From positions 124,001 through 188,000 of the forward strand of contig JAMFRO010000022.1 of assembly GCA_026224825.1 (NCBI GenBank): a DNA stretch of 64,000 nucleotides, read 5' to 3'. This document shows positions 8,172-17,012 of this stretch, piece after piece. Source of the DNA: a bacterium (GTDB lineage: Bacteria > Pseudomonadota > Alphaproteobacteria > Acetobacterales > Acetobacteraceae). The position numbers and the translations under genes are program-made. The notes under the pieces were generated by a model that was not told the DNA's origin, did no database searches, and saw only the letters and a program-made list of their open reading frames with translations. The number at the start of each line of letters is the position of its first letter. The first letter of the stretch is position 1.

Positions 8172-8846
8172 TCACCTGGCGCCTCCCGCCTCCCTCTCCT
8201 CCAACGCGCTCTGCACCGTGGAGGGCAGCACCACACGGTGCAGAATCCGCGCCACCTGGTCCACGGAAACAACCCCCTCCGGCTGGCGCAGCCACCAGGA
8301 CACGATCTCGACGATCAGCCCCACCGTGCAGATCACGGCCAGCTCCACGGGGATGATATTATCCTGCAGCGCGCGGTTCACCGCCACCTGCTGCGACACG
8401 CGCAGCAACTCCGCCCGCATCGCCCCCGCCGCGCCGCCGGTGAGCAGCACCGTCCATAATTTGCGGTGCTCATCCACATAAGTCGCCAGCGCCAGAAACG
8501 AGGCGTGCCAATCCACCGCATCCAGCACCGGCAGGGTCAGCTCCACCAGCCGGTCTATCTGGTCCGCCGCCACATCATCCAGCAGCGACTCCTTGGTGGG
8601 GTGGTGGCGGAAGAAGGTTGCGTAATGCACACCCGCGGCCGCCGCGATCTCGCGTATGGTGATCTGCTCCAACGGCTTGCGTTCCAGCAGGGTCAGCATC
8701 GCCGCGCGCAAAGCCTGGCCCGATTTCACCGCGCGCGGGTCCGCCAGATTTGAAGTGGCAAAGCTTGACGCCGCCGCTGCCGCAGGTGTATGCGCCACAG
8801 TGTCGCATAGTTCGCCGGGGTTTTGCTTTGCCTGCCCAGACTTCAT
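8172..8846 (-). CDS. TetR/AcrR-family transcriptional regulator
   Basis: DNA-binding repressor of 224 residues. The helix-turn-helix is at about residues 57-88: LEQITIREIAAAAGVHYATFFRHH, a standard TetR pattern, followed by a helical ligand domain. Start 8846 is preceded by GGGGA nine bases upstream; 8861 is an alternative five codons earlier, without a ribosome site. The gene is divergent from the ferredoxin-P450-SDR operon, with only 64 bp between starts, so that operon is its likely target. A GGAGGCG/CGCCTCC hairpin (8165-8186) overlaps its 3' end. The longer frame to 9212 is only the complement of the ferredoxin gene. Confidence 0.9.
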   Translation of the reverse strand: MKSGQAKQNPGELCDTVAHTPAAAAASSFATSNLADPRAVKSGQALRAAMLTLLERKPLEQITIREIAAAAGVHYATFFRHHPTKESLLDDVAADQIDRLVELTLPVLDAVDWHASFLALATYVDEHRKLWTVLLTGGAAGAMRAELLRVSQQVAVNRALQDNIIPVELAVICTVGLIVEIVSWWLRQPEGVVSVDQVARILHRVVLPSTVQSALEEREAGGAR

Positions 8847-8910
8847 AATCGCTGTCCCCATCTCAACCGGTGTGCTCTTGCAACGCCTAACATAGAACGA
8901 GACCGAAGAA

Positions 8911-9228
8911 ATGCCGCAATTAATCGTGACGACCGCAAAAGGTGAAACCCACGTCCTGGAGGCCGAGTCCGGCATCACCGCGATGATGGCGATACGCGAC
9001 GCCGGGCTGGAAGGGCTGCTGGCCCTGTGCGGCGGGGTATGTTCCTGCGCCACCTGCCATGTGCATGTGGACCCCGCCAGCCAATCCCTGCTCGATGAAA
9101 TGAGCGAGGACGAGAACGAGCTGCTGGACGGCTCGCTGCGCCGCAACGAGCATTCCCGCCTGTCCTGCCAGATCCTCATAACCCCCGCCCGCGATGGCCT
9201 GCGCCTGACCATAGCCGACGAAGACTAA
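8911..9228 (+). CDS. [2Fe-2S] ferredoxin, adrenodoxin/putidaredoxin type
   Basis: Electron carrier of 105 residues. Cluster ligands are spaced C-x5-C-x2-C with a distal Cys: Cys40, Cys46, Cys49 and Cys86, with an extra Cys44 in the loop. The EDENELLD stretch matches the acidic helix used by this class to dock to P450 and reductase. It is the first gene of an operon with the P450 at 9287 and probably hands electrons to it. No ferredoxin reductase gene is in the window. Confidence 0.95.
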   Translation: MPQLIVTTAKGETHVLEAESGITAMMAIRDAGLEGLLALCGGVCSCATCHVHVDPASQSLLDEMSEDENELLDGSLRRNEHSRLSCQILITPARDGLRLTIADED

Positions 9229-9286
9229 AGCCGCCCAAAACCGCCGCTCGTTTCCAAGAACATAGAAAAAATATGGGAGTTTAACG

Positions 9287-10558
9287 ATGCTAGACCTAGT
9301 TGACCGCGATTATTTCACCGATCACTCGATCCTGCTCGACCCCTATGAGTATTTCGAGGCACTGCGCGAAAAAGGCCCGATCTACCGCCTGCCGGGGCGC
9401 GACATCTTCATGGTCACCGGCTTTGCCGAATCGCTGGAGGTGCTGGCCAATACAGTGGAGTTTTCCTCCGTGGTCTGCGTCGGCGGACCAGCCGCGCAGA
9501 TGCCGTTCACGCCGCAGGGCGATGACCTGACGCCGCAGATCGAAGAACACCGCACCAGCTTCGTCGGCGGCGATTATCTGGTCGCGCGTGATGACAAGGC
9601 ACACACCAACTCCCGTGCGCTGCTCAGCCGGTTGTTCATGCCCTCGCGGCTGAAGGCCAACGAAACCTATATGACCGGCCTGGCCGATGGACTGATAAAA
9701 GGCGCCGTGGCCCGCGGCGGCGTCGAACTCATCACGGAAATTGCTGTCCCGTTCGCCACTCTTGTCATCGCCGACCTGCTGGGCGTGCCGCCAGATGACC
9801 GCGATCATTTCATGGGGGTGCTCGCCGCCGGTCCGCCGGCGGGCGCGCTGGATGCCGATGATGATGCAGAGCGTCCGCACCCGATGGAGGTGATGGCCGG
9901 CTATTTTGTGAATTACCTGATCGACCGCAAGCAGAACCCGCGCGCCGATGTGCTGACGGAGCTGGCCACCGCGAGTTATCCCGACGGCACAACCCCCGAT
10001 GTTGCCGAGCTGGTGCGCCTCTCCACCTTCCTGTTCGGTGCCGGGCAGGACACCACGGCCAAGCTGCTGGGCAATGCCATGCGCTTCCTCATCGAGGTGC
10101 CCGGTCTGCAGGCGCAATTGCGCGCCGACCCATCGCTGCTGGGGGCCTTCCTCGAAGAAGTCCTGCGCCTCGAAGGCTCGACCAAGATGACCTCGCGCAT
10201 TGCGCGCAAGGCCACCACCGTGGGCGGCGTGGAAATCCCGGTCGGCACCAAGGTGATGGTGGCCCTGGCCGCCGCCAACCGCGACCCGCGGCGCTGGGAA
10301 AACCCTGGTGCTTTCGTGCTCAACCGCCCGCGAATCAAAGAGAACCTCGCTTTCGGCCGTGGCGCACATGTCTGTATCGGCAACCCGCTCGCGCGCGCCG
10401 AGGCGCGCATCGTGTTCGAGAAACTCTTCGAACATAGCTCGCATGTTGATTTTGACGCGGCGGCGCACGGGAAGCCCGGCAACCTCAAGCTCGATTACGA
10501 GCCGAGTTTTATTATTCGCGGTCTGGAAAAAATGCAGCTCACGCTGACGCCGCGCTGA
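9287..10558 (+). CDS. Cytochrome P450
   Basis: Soluble bacterial class I P450, 423 residues. Landmarks: the I-helix oxygen-activation motif GAGQDTT near residue 250, the K-helix ExLR (EVLRLEG), and the haem-thiolate loop FGRGAHVCIG with Cys363. No membrane anchor. A GGGAG ribosome site precedes ATG 9287 by about seven bases. Between ferredoxin and SDR genes, it would hydroxylate a substrate that the SDR then oxidises. The substrate is not evident; terpenoid, steroid or alkyl/aryl acids are all possible for such clusters. Confidence 0.95.
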   Translation: MLDLVDRDYFTDHSILLDPYEYFEALREKGPIYRLPGRDIFMVTGFAESLEVLANTVEFSSVVCVGGPAAQMPFTPQGDDLTPQIEEHRTSFVGGDYLVARDDKAHTNSRALLSRLFMPSRLKANETYMTGLADGLIKGAVARGGVELITEIAVPFATLVIADLLGVPPDDRDHFMGVLAAGPPAGALDADDDAERPHPMEVMAGYFVNYLIDRKQNPRADVLTELATASYPDGTTPDVAELVRLSTFLFGAGQDTTAKLLGNAMRFLIEVPGLQAQLRADPSLLGAFLEEVLRLEGSTKMTSRIARKATTVGGVEIPVGTKVMVALAAANRDPRRWENPGAFVLNRPRIKENLAFGRGAHVCIGNPLARAEARIVFEKLFEHSSHVDFDAAAHGKPGNLKLDYEPSFIIRGLEKMQLTLTPR

Positions 10559-10583
10559 AACAATCATCGGGAGGAATAAAAAT

Positions 10584-11333
10584 ATGAGTAAAGATCGTGT
10601 GGTCGTCGTCACCGGCGCCGCTTCAGGCATGGGCCTGGGCATCGCCCAACTTTTCGCAGCCAACGGCCACCCTGTGGCGATGCTCGATGTGCAGGACGAG
10701 CTGTTGGCGAGCGAGAGTGCCAAGCTGCGCGCCACGGGGGCAAAAATCTATGCCGGGCACGCTGATGTTTCCAAGCGCGCCGAGATCGATGCCGCCTATG
10801 CCGCGATTCGCAAAGAGCTAGGGCCCATCAGCATCGTCATCGCCAATGCCGGTATCTCCAAGGCCGTCGATTTCCTCACCATGCCGCTGGCAACCTGGCA
10901 GCAGATGATCGACATCAACCTCACCGGCGTGTTCCACACCATCCAGGCGGCACTGCCGGATATGATCGAGCATAAATGGGGCCGCATCGTCACCATCTCC
11001 TCCAATGCCGCGCAATGGGGCTCGCAGGACCGGGCGCATTATTCCGCGGCCAAGGGCGGGGTGATCGGCCTGACCAAAGCGCTGGCCAGGGAGTTTGCCA
11101 AATACAACATCACCTCCAACACCATCCCGCCGCAACTGGTGGACACCCCGCTGGCGCGCAAGGGTGCGGCCGATGGCGAAGTGCCGCCGCTGGACGTGAT
11201 CGCCGCGCACATCCCCATCGCCCGCGCCGGCACGCCGGAGGATATCGCCAACGCCTGCGAATTCCTATGCTCGGACAAGGCCAGCTACATCACCGGCCAG
11301 GAGATCAACGTAAACGGCGGCGGCTACATGTAA
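10584..11333 (+). CDS. Short-chain dehydrogenase/reductase
   Basis: Classical SDR of 249 residues. The cofactor motif TGAASGMG is at residues 10-17, the NAG motif in IVIANAG, the catalytic Ser in TISSNAA, and YxxxK at Tyr153/Lys157. An Asp in MLDVQDE after strand 2 suggests NAD(H) preference. A GGGAGGA ribosome site is present. It is the last gene of the ferredoxin-P450-SDR operon and probably oxidises the alcohol made by the P450. The C-terminus GQEINVNGGGYM is typical of the FabG-like subgroup. Confidence 0.94.
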   Translation: MSKDRVVVVTGAASGMGLGIAQLFAANGHPVAMLDVQDELLASESAKLRATGAKIYAGHADVSKRAEIDAAYAAIRKELGPISIVIANAGISKAVDFLTMPLATWQQMIDINLTGVFHTIQAALPDMIEHKWGRIVTISSNAAQWGSQDRAHYSAAKGGVIGLTKALAREFAKYNITSNTIPPQLVDTPLARKGAADGEVPPLDVIAAHIPIARAGTPEDIANACEFLCSDKASYITGQEINVNGGGYM

Positions 11334-11341
11334 GCAATAGG

Positions 11342-11367
11342 GCAGGGGGCGTAACCGCGCCCCCTGC
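11342..11367 (+). terminator. Strong hairpin after the P450 operon
   Basis: Ten-bp perfect stem GCAGGGGGCG/CGCCCCCTGC (11342-11351 with 11358-11367), six-base loop, directly after the SDR stop. No T tract follows, so it may be a transcript-end stabiliser rather than an intrinsic terminator. Confidence 0.6.
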
Positions 11368-11368
11368 A

Positions 11369-11463
11369 CCGTCATTGCCACTCTCGCGAAAGCGGGGGGT
11401 GGCAATCCATCTTTCTCGCCGCAGCACGAAAGATGGGTTGCTTCGCTACGCTCGCAATGACGG
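11369..11463. repeat. GTCATTGCGAGC palindromic element, longer variant
   Basis: The right arm (GAAAGATGGGTTGCTTCGCTACG then CTCGCAATGAC) and the central TTTCTCGCCGC match the copy at 7800. The left arm differs: after GTCATTGC it carries CACTCTCGCGAAAGCGGGGGGTGG before GCAATCCATC, itself a small palindrome around CGCGAAAGCG. It sits between the SDR and the convergent aldo/keto reductase. Confidence 0.85.
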
Positions 11464-11469
11464 TGTGGG

Positions 11470-12417
11470 CTACGCGCTGGCGGCATCCAAATCCGCCACC
11501 GCCTCCGCATCCAACCGCAACGCCACAGCCGCCACCAGATCATCCAACTGTTCCACCTTGGTCGCACTGGCAATCGGTGCTGCAATCCCCGGCCGCGTCA
11601 TCACCCAGGCGAGCGCCACCTGCGCCGGCGTACCACCCAGCCGCCCCACCGCTCTATCCAGTGCCGCCAGCACGCCAAAGCCTTTCTCATTGCAATAACC
11701 TCGCACCGAGCTACCGCGCGGCCCGGCGGCATCCTCCACACTGCGGTATTTGCCAGTGAGAAACCCCGCCGCGAGCGCGTAATAATTAATCACGCCCACG
11801 CCCTCCGCCACGCATAAATCCTGCAAGCCCCCCTCGTACACCGTGCGCTCCACCAGATTATACTGCGGCTGCAACGTCTCATACCGCGCCAGGCCATTGG
11901 CCTTGCTCACCGCCAGCGCCTCGGCAAACCGCGCCGCCGTATAATTGGAAGCCCCAATCGCCCGCACTTTGCCCGCCTTTATCAGCCCATCAAACGCCCC
12001 CAGCGTCTCTTCCAGCGGCGTCTTCGGCTTATCGCGATGCGCCTGGTACAAATCGATATAATCCGTCCGCAGCCGCGTCAGCGAGGCCTCCACCGCCTGG
12101 ACAATATAAGCGGCGGACAACCCCTCCTTACCCGGCCCCATATTATGCCCAAGCTTGGTGGCGATCACCACGCGCCCGCGGTTACCCCGCGCCCGCAGCC
12201 AGTTACCTATAATCCCCTCGGACTCACCCCCCACATGCCCCGGCAGCCAGTTGGAATACATATCCGCCGTGTCTATCGCACTCAGCCCGCGCTCAACCGC
12301 CGCATCCAGCACGCGGAAAGACTCCGCCTCATCCAGCGTCCAGCCGAACACATTGCCGCCCAGCATCACCGCCGGAATTTTAATCCCCGAGCGCCCCAAT
12401 TCGCGTGACGGCAGCAT
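11470..12417 (-). CDS. Aldo/keto reductase
   Basis: NADPH-dependent (beta/alpha)8 carbonyl reductase of 315 residues. The catalytic tetrad can be read: Asp in AIDTADMYS, Tyr in the same motif, Lys in ATKLG and His in LYQAH. The ASNYTAARF cofactor segment is present. It resembles the Tas/YajO-type subgroup with the GG.SE..IG.WL insert. It is convergent with the SDR gene and divergent from the GNAT gene, 74 bp away. Substrate unknown. Confidence 0.93.
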   Translation of the reverse strand: MLPSRELGRSGIKIPAVMLGGNVFGWTLDEAESFRVLDAAVERGLSAIDTADMYSNWLPGHVGGESEGIIGNWLRARGNRGRVVIATKLGHNMGPGKEGLSAAYIVQAVEASLTRLRTDYIDLYQAHRDKPKTPLEETLGAFDGLIKAGKVRAIGASNYTAARFAEALAVSKANGLARYETLQPQYNLVERTVYEGGLQDLCVAEGVGVINYYALAAGFLTGKYRSVEDAAGPRGSSVRGYCNEKGFGVLAALDRAVGRLGGTPAQVALAWVMTRPGIAAPIASATKVEQLDDLVAAVALRLDAEAVADLDAASA

Positions 12418-12491
12418 GGTCTCTCTCCCTTGGTTTGCGGCCAGCCTATCGTGCCGCTTCCCCGCCGGGCAAGTGCCTCTATACTCACCCC

Positions 12492-12896
12492 ATGGTCACC
12501 TACAACACCGAGCCCGATCTCGCCCCCGCCGCATTCGCCCGTGTGCTGGCTGAATCCGGCCTCGGCGCGCAGCGGCCCATCGGCGATGCCGTAAGATTGG
12601 CCGCTATGCTCGCCAATGCCAGCCTGATCCTCACAGCGCGTCTCGAAACCGGCGAGCTCGTGGGCGTTGCCCGCTGCATCAGCGATTCCGTCTGGTCCGC
12701 CTATCTCCCGGAGCTGGCCGTCAGCCCCTCGGCCCAGGGGCTGGGCGTTGGCCGGGGCCTGCTCAACCACGCCCGCCAGCTCCTCGGGCCCGAGGTTGCC
12801 CTCATCCTCATTTCCGTACCCGAGGCCGTGGGGTTTTACGAGCGCGCCGGCATGGAGCGCATCGCCGACGCCTTCTGGTACAAACGGGAAACCTAA
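12492..12896 (+). CDS. GNAT-family N-acetyltransferase
   Basis: Small acetyl-CoA-dependent acetyltransferase of 134 residues. Start 12492 gives MVTYNTEP; the frame extends upstream to 12405 but overlaps the promoter of the aldo/keto reductase. The acetyl-CoA loop is SAQGLGVGRGLL and the C-terminal GFYERAGM is typical of the family. The stop overlaps the stop of the convergent MDR gene by 4 bp. Acceptor unknown. Confidence 0.88.
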   Translation: MVTYNTEPDLAPAAFARVLAESGLGAQRPIGDAVRLAAMLANASLILTARLETGELVGVARCISDSVWSAYLPELAVSPSAQGLGVGRGLLNHARQLLGPEVALILISVPEAVGFYERAGMERIADAFWYKRET

Positions 12897-13885
12897 ATCT
12901 CGATCCCGATCTTGCCAAAATGCTGCCCCGAATCCTGGTAGCGCAAAGCCTCCGCCAGCGCCTCCAGCGGAAACACCCGGTCAATCACCGGCTCTATCCC
13001 ATTCGCCTCGATCGCCCGGACCATGTCCAATTGATCCTTCCGGCTGCCCACCGTCACCCCCTGCAGCCGCAGCCGCTTCGCCTGCACCAGGGCAAAGGGC
13101 ATTGTATCATTGGTAAACCCCGCCACCGCGCCGATAATGGCGATATGCGCCCCCGTGCGCGCCGCCTGCAGCGATTGCGCCAGCGTATTCGGCCCACCCA
13201 CCTCCACAATATGGTCCACCCCCAGCCCGCCGGTGAGGTCCAGCACGGCCTGCCCCCATTTCGGCTCCTCGCGGTAGTTGATCACATGATCCGCCCCCAG
13301 CGCCCTCAGCCGCGCCAATTTCTCGGCACTGGAGGAGGTGGCGATCACCACCGCCCCCGCCGCCTTGGCAAATTGCAAAGCGAAGAGCGACACCCCACCG
13401 GTACCCTGCACCAGCACGCGCGCGCCGGGCAGTACATGCCCATCCGCCAGCGCCCGCCAGGCTGTCACCCCCGCACAGGTCAGCGTCGCGGCCTGGCCGT
13501 GCGTCAGCCCGCGTGGTGCATGGGTAAAATGCCCCGCCGGCCGCGTCACAAAATCACAGGCAAACCCATCCGCCCCGCCGCCGGGGCTGGCGGTCAACTG
13601 CCCGCGCTCGATATGCCCATCCGCCCAGGCGGTGTGGAACACGCTCACCACCGCATCGCCCGGCGCAAACCCCGCCCCCGGTCCCACTTCAACCACCTCG
13701 CCCGCGCCGTCCGAGAGCGGGATCAGCCCGTCGGCGGCGGGGAACACGCCCTTCGCCACCAGCCCGTCGCGAAAATTCACCGCGGCGGCACGCAGGCGCA
13801 CCCGTATCTCGCCGGGGCCGGGGGCAGGGGGCGTGGCGCTGCCGAGATACAGCCTGTCCAGACCGCCGGGCTGCCTGATCCGCAT
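12893..13885 (-). CDS. Zinc-free MDR quinone oxidoreductase / dehydrogenase
   Basis: Medium-chain dehydrogenase/reductase of 330 residues. GroES-like N-domain (AAAVNFRDGL), then a Rossmann domain with VLVQGTGGVSLFALQFAKAAG, and a C-terminal GKIGIEI. Catalytic zinc ligands of alcohol dehydrogenases are absent: NFRD stands where zinc-type members have a C-x-S/T-D motif, so it groups with quinone/enoyl reductase-like MDRs. Start 13885 (MRIRQPGG) fits the fold; the frame reaches 14014. An inverted repeat 33 bp upstream may be an operator. Confidence 0.9.
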   Translation of the reverse strand: MRIRQPGGLDRLYLGSATPPAPGPGEIRVRLRAAAVNFRDGLVAKGVFPAADGLIPLSDGAGEVVEVGPGAGFAPGDAVVSVFHTAWADGHIERGQLTASPGGGADGFACDFVTRPAGHFTHAPRGLTHGQAATLTCAGVTAWRALADGHVLPGARVLVQGTGGVSLFALQFAKAAGAVVIATSSSAEKLARLRALGADHVINYREEPKWGQAVLDLTGGLGVDHIVEVGGPNTLAQSLQAARTGAHIAIIGAVAGFTNDTMPFALVQAKRLRLQGVTVGSRKDQLDMVRAIEANGIEPVIDRVFPLEALAEALRYQDSGQHFGKIGIEI

Positions 13886-14220
13886 TGCTCGCAAAATTGT
13901 TATCCTTGTATATTTCGTCAACTGGGTCAGTTGAGCCCATTTCCGCCGGCCGGCAAACCCTGTTCCGTCACAATCATCCATTGCAAAATGCTCAAAAGCG
14001 ACAATTTGCTGCACTGCTCACCGGCTTTCCGCCTCGATTCTGTAATATTCAGCCGTCATAAGGCCTGCCCGCCCGCCACGCCACAAGCCGGCAGCGATTC
14101 CAGGCCCAGCCTCAAAACGGCAATATTTTGCCCCCTCGCGACATTGTGGTCTTCATAAGCCCGCACCGTTGTGATAGACCGAATGACAAAACGGATAAGA
14201 TCCTATGGGAGCGTCGCGGC
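13886..14220. promoter_or_regulatory. Divergent intergenic region with an inverted repeat
   Basis: About 335 bp between the MDR gene (minus) and the TolA-like gene (plus). At 13918-13934 lies a perfect 6-bp inverted repeat TCAACT-gggtc-AGTTGA, 33 bases before the MDR start, a fitting place for an operator. The rest is lower in GC than the flanks and holds no convincing gene; open frames here are complements or upstream extensions of the two genes. Confidence 0.5.
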
Positions 14221-16284
14221 ATGGATAACGATATACGGGTTGTTACGGACAAAGAGGTCTATCTCCTTGCCTCGCCCGCCGTATCTAAATCTGAAACGGA
14301 AATCGTGTTTCGGAACTGGCTCCGCACGGGCGGATTGACTGGTTCGGATATCAACGATGCAGTCAATATCGTCAGAAGCGAAGATATTTATCTGCCGATG
14401 TCCGTTACCAGCGTTGAGAGCTGGGGCAATTGGAGCCTGTTACAGGGCACCTTCCAGAAGCGCGAGTTCGACCGCGACCAGCGCCAGTATGAGCGCGATT
14501 ATCTGGTCTATCAGGCCGAAGAAAAGAAGCATAACGCGGCCAAGGAACGCGGCGAAACCTACGCCCTGCCGCCGACACCGCGCGCCCCGATTCGCGAGGA
14601 TTATTTCGAATATTTCCCCGAGAGCGGCGAATACACCACATCCTTCAAAGGCATTCTGCGCGGCTTCGGCGCGGAAGATCTCGGCCGTGCCGACGGGCTT
14701 CTCAACGACCTTGCGGCAGCACTCGACCAGTTGCTGCGCAAGGGCTTCCCCGCCGCCGCCCCCACGGCCGATGCGCCGGCCTCCATAAACCGCAACGTAC
14801 TCAATACGCTTGTGGATGAATATGTCAGCGACCGCGGCATCGACTGGGTGAAGGACCAGGCGAAGAAATACGAGAAAGCCAAGAAACTCGAGATCAGCGG
14901 GGTGAATTACCGCCGCGAATGCAACATCGTGTTCCTGCCGGCACGGGTCATCGAATATAATTACGCCGGCAAAAATTACATCGCCGTGTCCGACCCTATC
15001 CGTAATGAATATATGCTGGGCAACCCGCCGGCCGTGGCCAAGGTCGCGGCACCGCCGCCGCCGCCGCCCAAGAGCAAAACCGGGCTGCTGGCCATAGGCG
15101 GCGGTGGCGCCGTGCTGGCCATCATACTGGCCGCGGTGCTGTTCACCCATTCCGGCAAGCATGAGAGCGCCAGCCCGGTGCCTGCCGCCGCACCGGCCCA
15201 GCCCGCCACGGCCACAACGGCCACCACCCCGCCGGCCACCAACAATGCGGCTGACGCAGCACAGCAGGCGGCAGCCCAGCAGGCAGCCGCCCAGCAAGCC
15301 GCGACCCAACAGGCAGCCGCGCAGGCCGCAGCCCAGAAGGCCGCGGACGACGCCGCCACGGCAAAAGCCGCGCAGGAAGCCGCCGCCGAGCAGGCCGTCC
15401 AGGATGCAGCGGCTGCCCAGGCCGCCCAGGAGGCCGCCGCCGCCCAGGCCGCACAGGCCGCCGCCGACGAGAAAACCTCTCAGGATGCCGCCGCCGCCAA
15501 GGCCGAGCAGCAGGAAGCCGCGGATAAGGCCACCCAGCAGGCCGCCATCCAGAAAGCAGCGCAGGACGCCGCCGCGGCACAGGCCGCCAAGGACGCCGCC
15601 GCCGCGCAAGAGGCACAGGAGGCCCAAGAGGTTCAGGAAGCCGCCGCTGCCAAGGCCGCGCAGCAGGCCGCCACCGCCAAAGCCGCGCAATCGGCCGCGA
15701 GTGCCGCCAGCGCCGCCAATGTAACAACCCCCCCGGCAGCACTGGATGATAGCGCCAACGACCTGACGGCCGCGGCCAATGCCTCCCCCGCCGCCCCGCC
15801 TGCGGCCACCCAGCCTGCCGCCACTGCCAAACCGGACAAGAAGACCGCGGCCGCCAAGGCACAGCCCGCGCCGACGCCGGTGAAACCCGAAGGCCTCACC
15901 GGCAAGGATTACGAGGAATTCGCCTCCGGCAAATTGCGCCTGCCCGATAACGGCGACAATGCCACGCAGGGCAATGCCCAAGCCGCGGCAGTCATGTCCA
16001 CCGCCGCGGCGGATCACGACTCGCAGACCCTGTCCAAGGCCACGGCGCAATCCGCTTCAGGCAATGATCTGGGTTATTACTACCTCGGCGTGGCCGCGCA
16101 GCAAGCAGGCAATACCGATGCCGCGCGCACCTACTACCAGCTCTCGCTGCAGCACAGCCAGACCAACAGCCCGCCGTCGGTCTGCTCGCCGCGCCACAGA
16201 GACACCTATCAGCCGCAACTCTGCCACGGCATCATCCTCCCCAGCCGCGCCTCCCGCGCCCTGGCCACCTTGTCCGGAGGCTAG
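14221..16284 (+). CDS. TolA-like alanine-rich coiled-coil membrane protein, unknown role
   Basis: A 687-residue protein I do not recognise. Start 14221 has GGGAG about ten bases upstream. N-terminal about 265 residues look like a soluble, charged domain (EVYLLASPAVSKSETEI, many Tyr/Glu). A proline run and one membrane span follow at about 284-308 (LLAIGGGGAVLAIILAAVLF). Residues about 342-500 are almost only Ala, Gln, Glu, Asp and Lys, a long helical coiled coil like TolA domain II. A Pro/Ala/Thr linker leads to a C-terminal domain with one TPR/Sel1-like helix pair (YYYLGVAAQQAGNTDAARTYY). If the N-domain is cytoplasmic, the coiled coil spans the periplasm. It stands alone, without tolQR. Confidence 0.8.
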   Translation: MDNDIRVVTDKEVYLLASPAVSKSETEIVFRNWLRTGGLTGSDINDAVNIVRSEDIYLPMSVTSVESWGNWSLLQGTFQKREFDRDQRQYERDYLVYQAEEKKHNAAKERGETYALPPTPRAPIREDYFEYFPESGEYTTSFKGILRGFGAEDLGRADGLLNDLAAALDQLLRKGFPAAAPTADAPASINRNVLNTLVDEYVSDRGIDWVKDQAKKYEKAKKLEISGVNYRRECNIVFLPARVIEYNYAGKNYIAVSDPIRNEYMLGNPPAVAKVAAPPPPPPKSKTGLLAIGGGGAVLAIILAAVLFTHSGKHESASPVPAAAPAQPATATTATTPPATNNAADAAQQAAAQQAAAQQAATQQAAAQAAAQKAADDAATAKAAQEAAAEQAVQDAAAAQAAQEAAAAQAAQAAADEKTSQDAAAAKAEQQEAADKATQQAAIQKAAQDAAAAQAAKDAAAAQEAQEAQEVQEAAAAKAAQQAATAKAAQSAASAASAANVTTPPAALDDSANDLTAAANASPAAPPAATQPAATAKPDKKTAAAKAQPAPTPVKPEGLTGKDYEEFASGKLRLPDNGDNATQGNAQAAAVMSTAAADHDSQTLSKATAQSASGNDLGYYYLGVAAQQAGNTDAARTYYQLSLQHSQTNSPPSVCSPRHRDTYQPQLCHGIILPSRASRALATLSGG

Positions 16285-16304
16285 GGGTCGGGGCGGCTAG
16301 GGGG

Positions 16305-17012
16305 TCACCCCAGCCGCAGCAGCTCCAGCCCATTCCCCGTCAGCCACTCACTCGCCACATCCCGGTGCGGCGTCAGCCGCTCCGTCAGCGCCCAGAACTG
16401 CTTGCCGTGGTTCATATGCGTCAGATGCGCCACCTCATGCGCCACCACATAATCCTGCACAAATTCAGGCGCGCACACCAAACGCCAGCAGAACGCCAGC
16501 GTGCCATCCGGCGCGCAGGAGCCCCAGCGCGTGCGCGTATCCTTTATCCGCACCGCGCGTATTTTGCCCCCCGACCCAACGGCCTTCTCAGCCGCCATCG
16601 CCGTCAGCCGCTGCCGGGCCAGGCGCTTTAAACAATCCCCCACCCGGCGCGGCAAAAACTCAGCCTCACCGGTCACGAGAATCCGCCCATCCTCGACCCA
16701 CGCCCCGCCGCGCCCTCCGGGTGCGGGCACGATCTCATGCGCCACCCCGCCCACCGGGATCAGCGCCCCGGCGGCAAAGCGCAGCGGGCGGGGCAGGGCC
16801 GCCAGCTTCTCCGCCGCCCAATCCTCATATTGCCGCAGTAGCCCTAAGCCCGCCTTGCGCGACACGCGCATAGGCAGCGTGATCACAATCCCATCAAACC
16901 CAGGATCAATCCGCATGGATATCTTGCGCGCCCGGGGCGAGCGGCGAAACGCCACGGCTGTCAGCACGCCCGCCACCGGCACCATCTCGGTGGTGAGGGC
17001 GTCCAGCCTCAT
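16305..17012 (-). CDS. YgjP-type (M48-like) metallopeptidase
   Basis: Zinc metalloprotease-like protein, 235 residues. The conserved TRWGSC motif and, about 35 residues on, [11 protein letters not shown] (HExxH plus a third His) are diagnostic of the YgjP/WLM-like DUF45 family. Start 17012 is chosen because its ATG overlaps the TGA of the upstream YcgN gene (ATGA). No signal peptide. Physiological substrate unknown. Confidence 0.92.
   Translation of the reverse strand: MRLDALTTEMVPVAGVLTAVAFRRSPRARKISMRIDPGFDGIVITLPMRVSRKAGLGLLRQYEDWAAEKLAALPRPLRFAAGALIPVGGVAHEIVPAPGGRGGAWVEDGRILVTGEAEFLPRRVGDCLKRLARQRLTAMAAEKAVGSGGKIRAVRIKDTRTRWGSCAPDGTLAFCWRLVCAPEFVQDYVVAHEVAHLTHMNHGKQFWALTERLTPHRDVASEWLTGNGLELLRLG

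Noticed and set aside
12920-14158. A 412-residue plus-strand frame
   Set aside because: Antisense to the MDR gene, rich in Pro/Arg/His, without a start signal.
15240-15720. Repetitive GCC/CAG tract as a possible CRISPR or satellite array
   Set aside because: No regular repeat-spacer pattern; it is the coding sequence of an Ala/Gln coiled coil.
14440-16050. A Gly/Leu-rich 536-residue minus-strand frame
   Set aside because: Complement of the alanine-rich coiled coil of the TolA-like gene.
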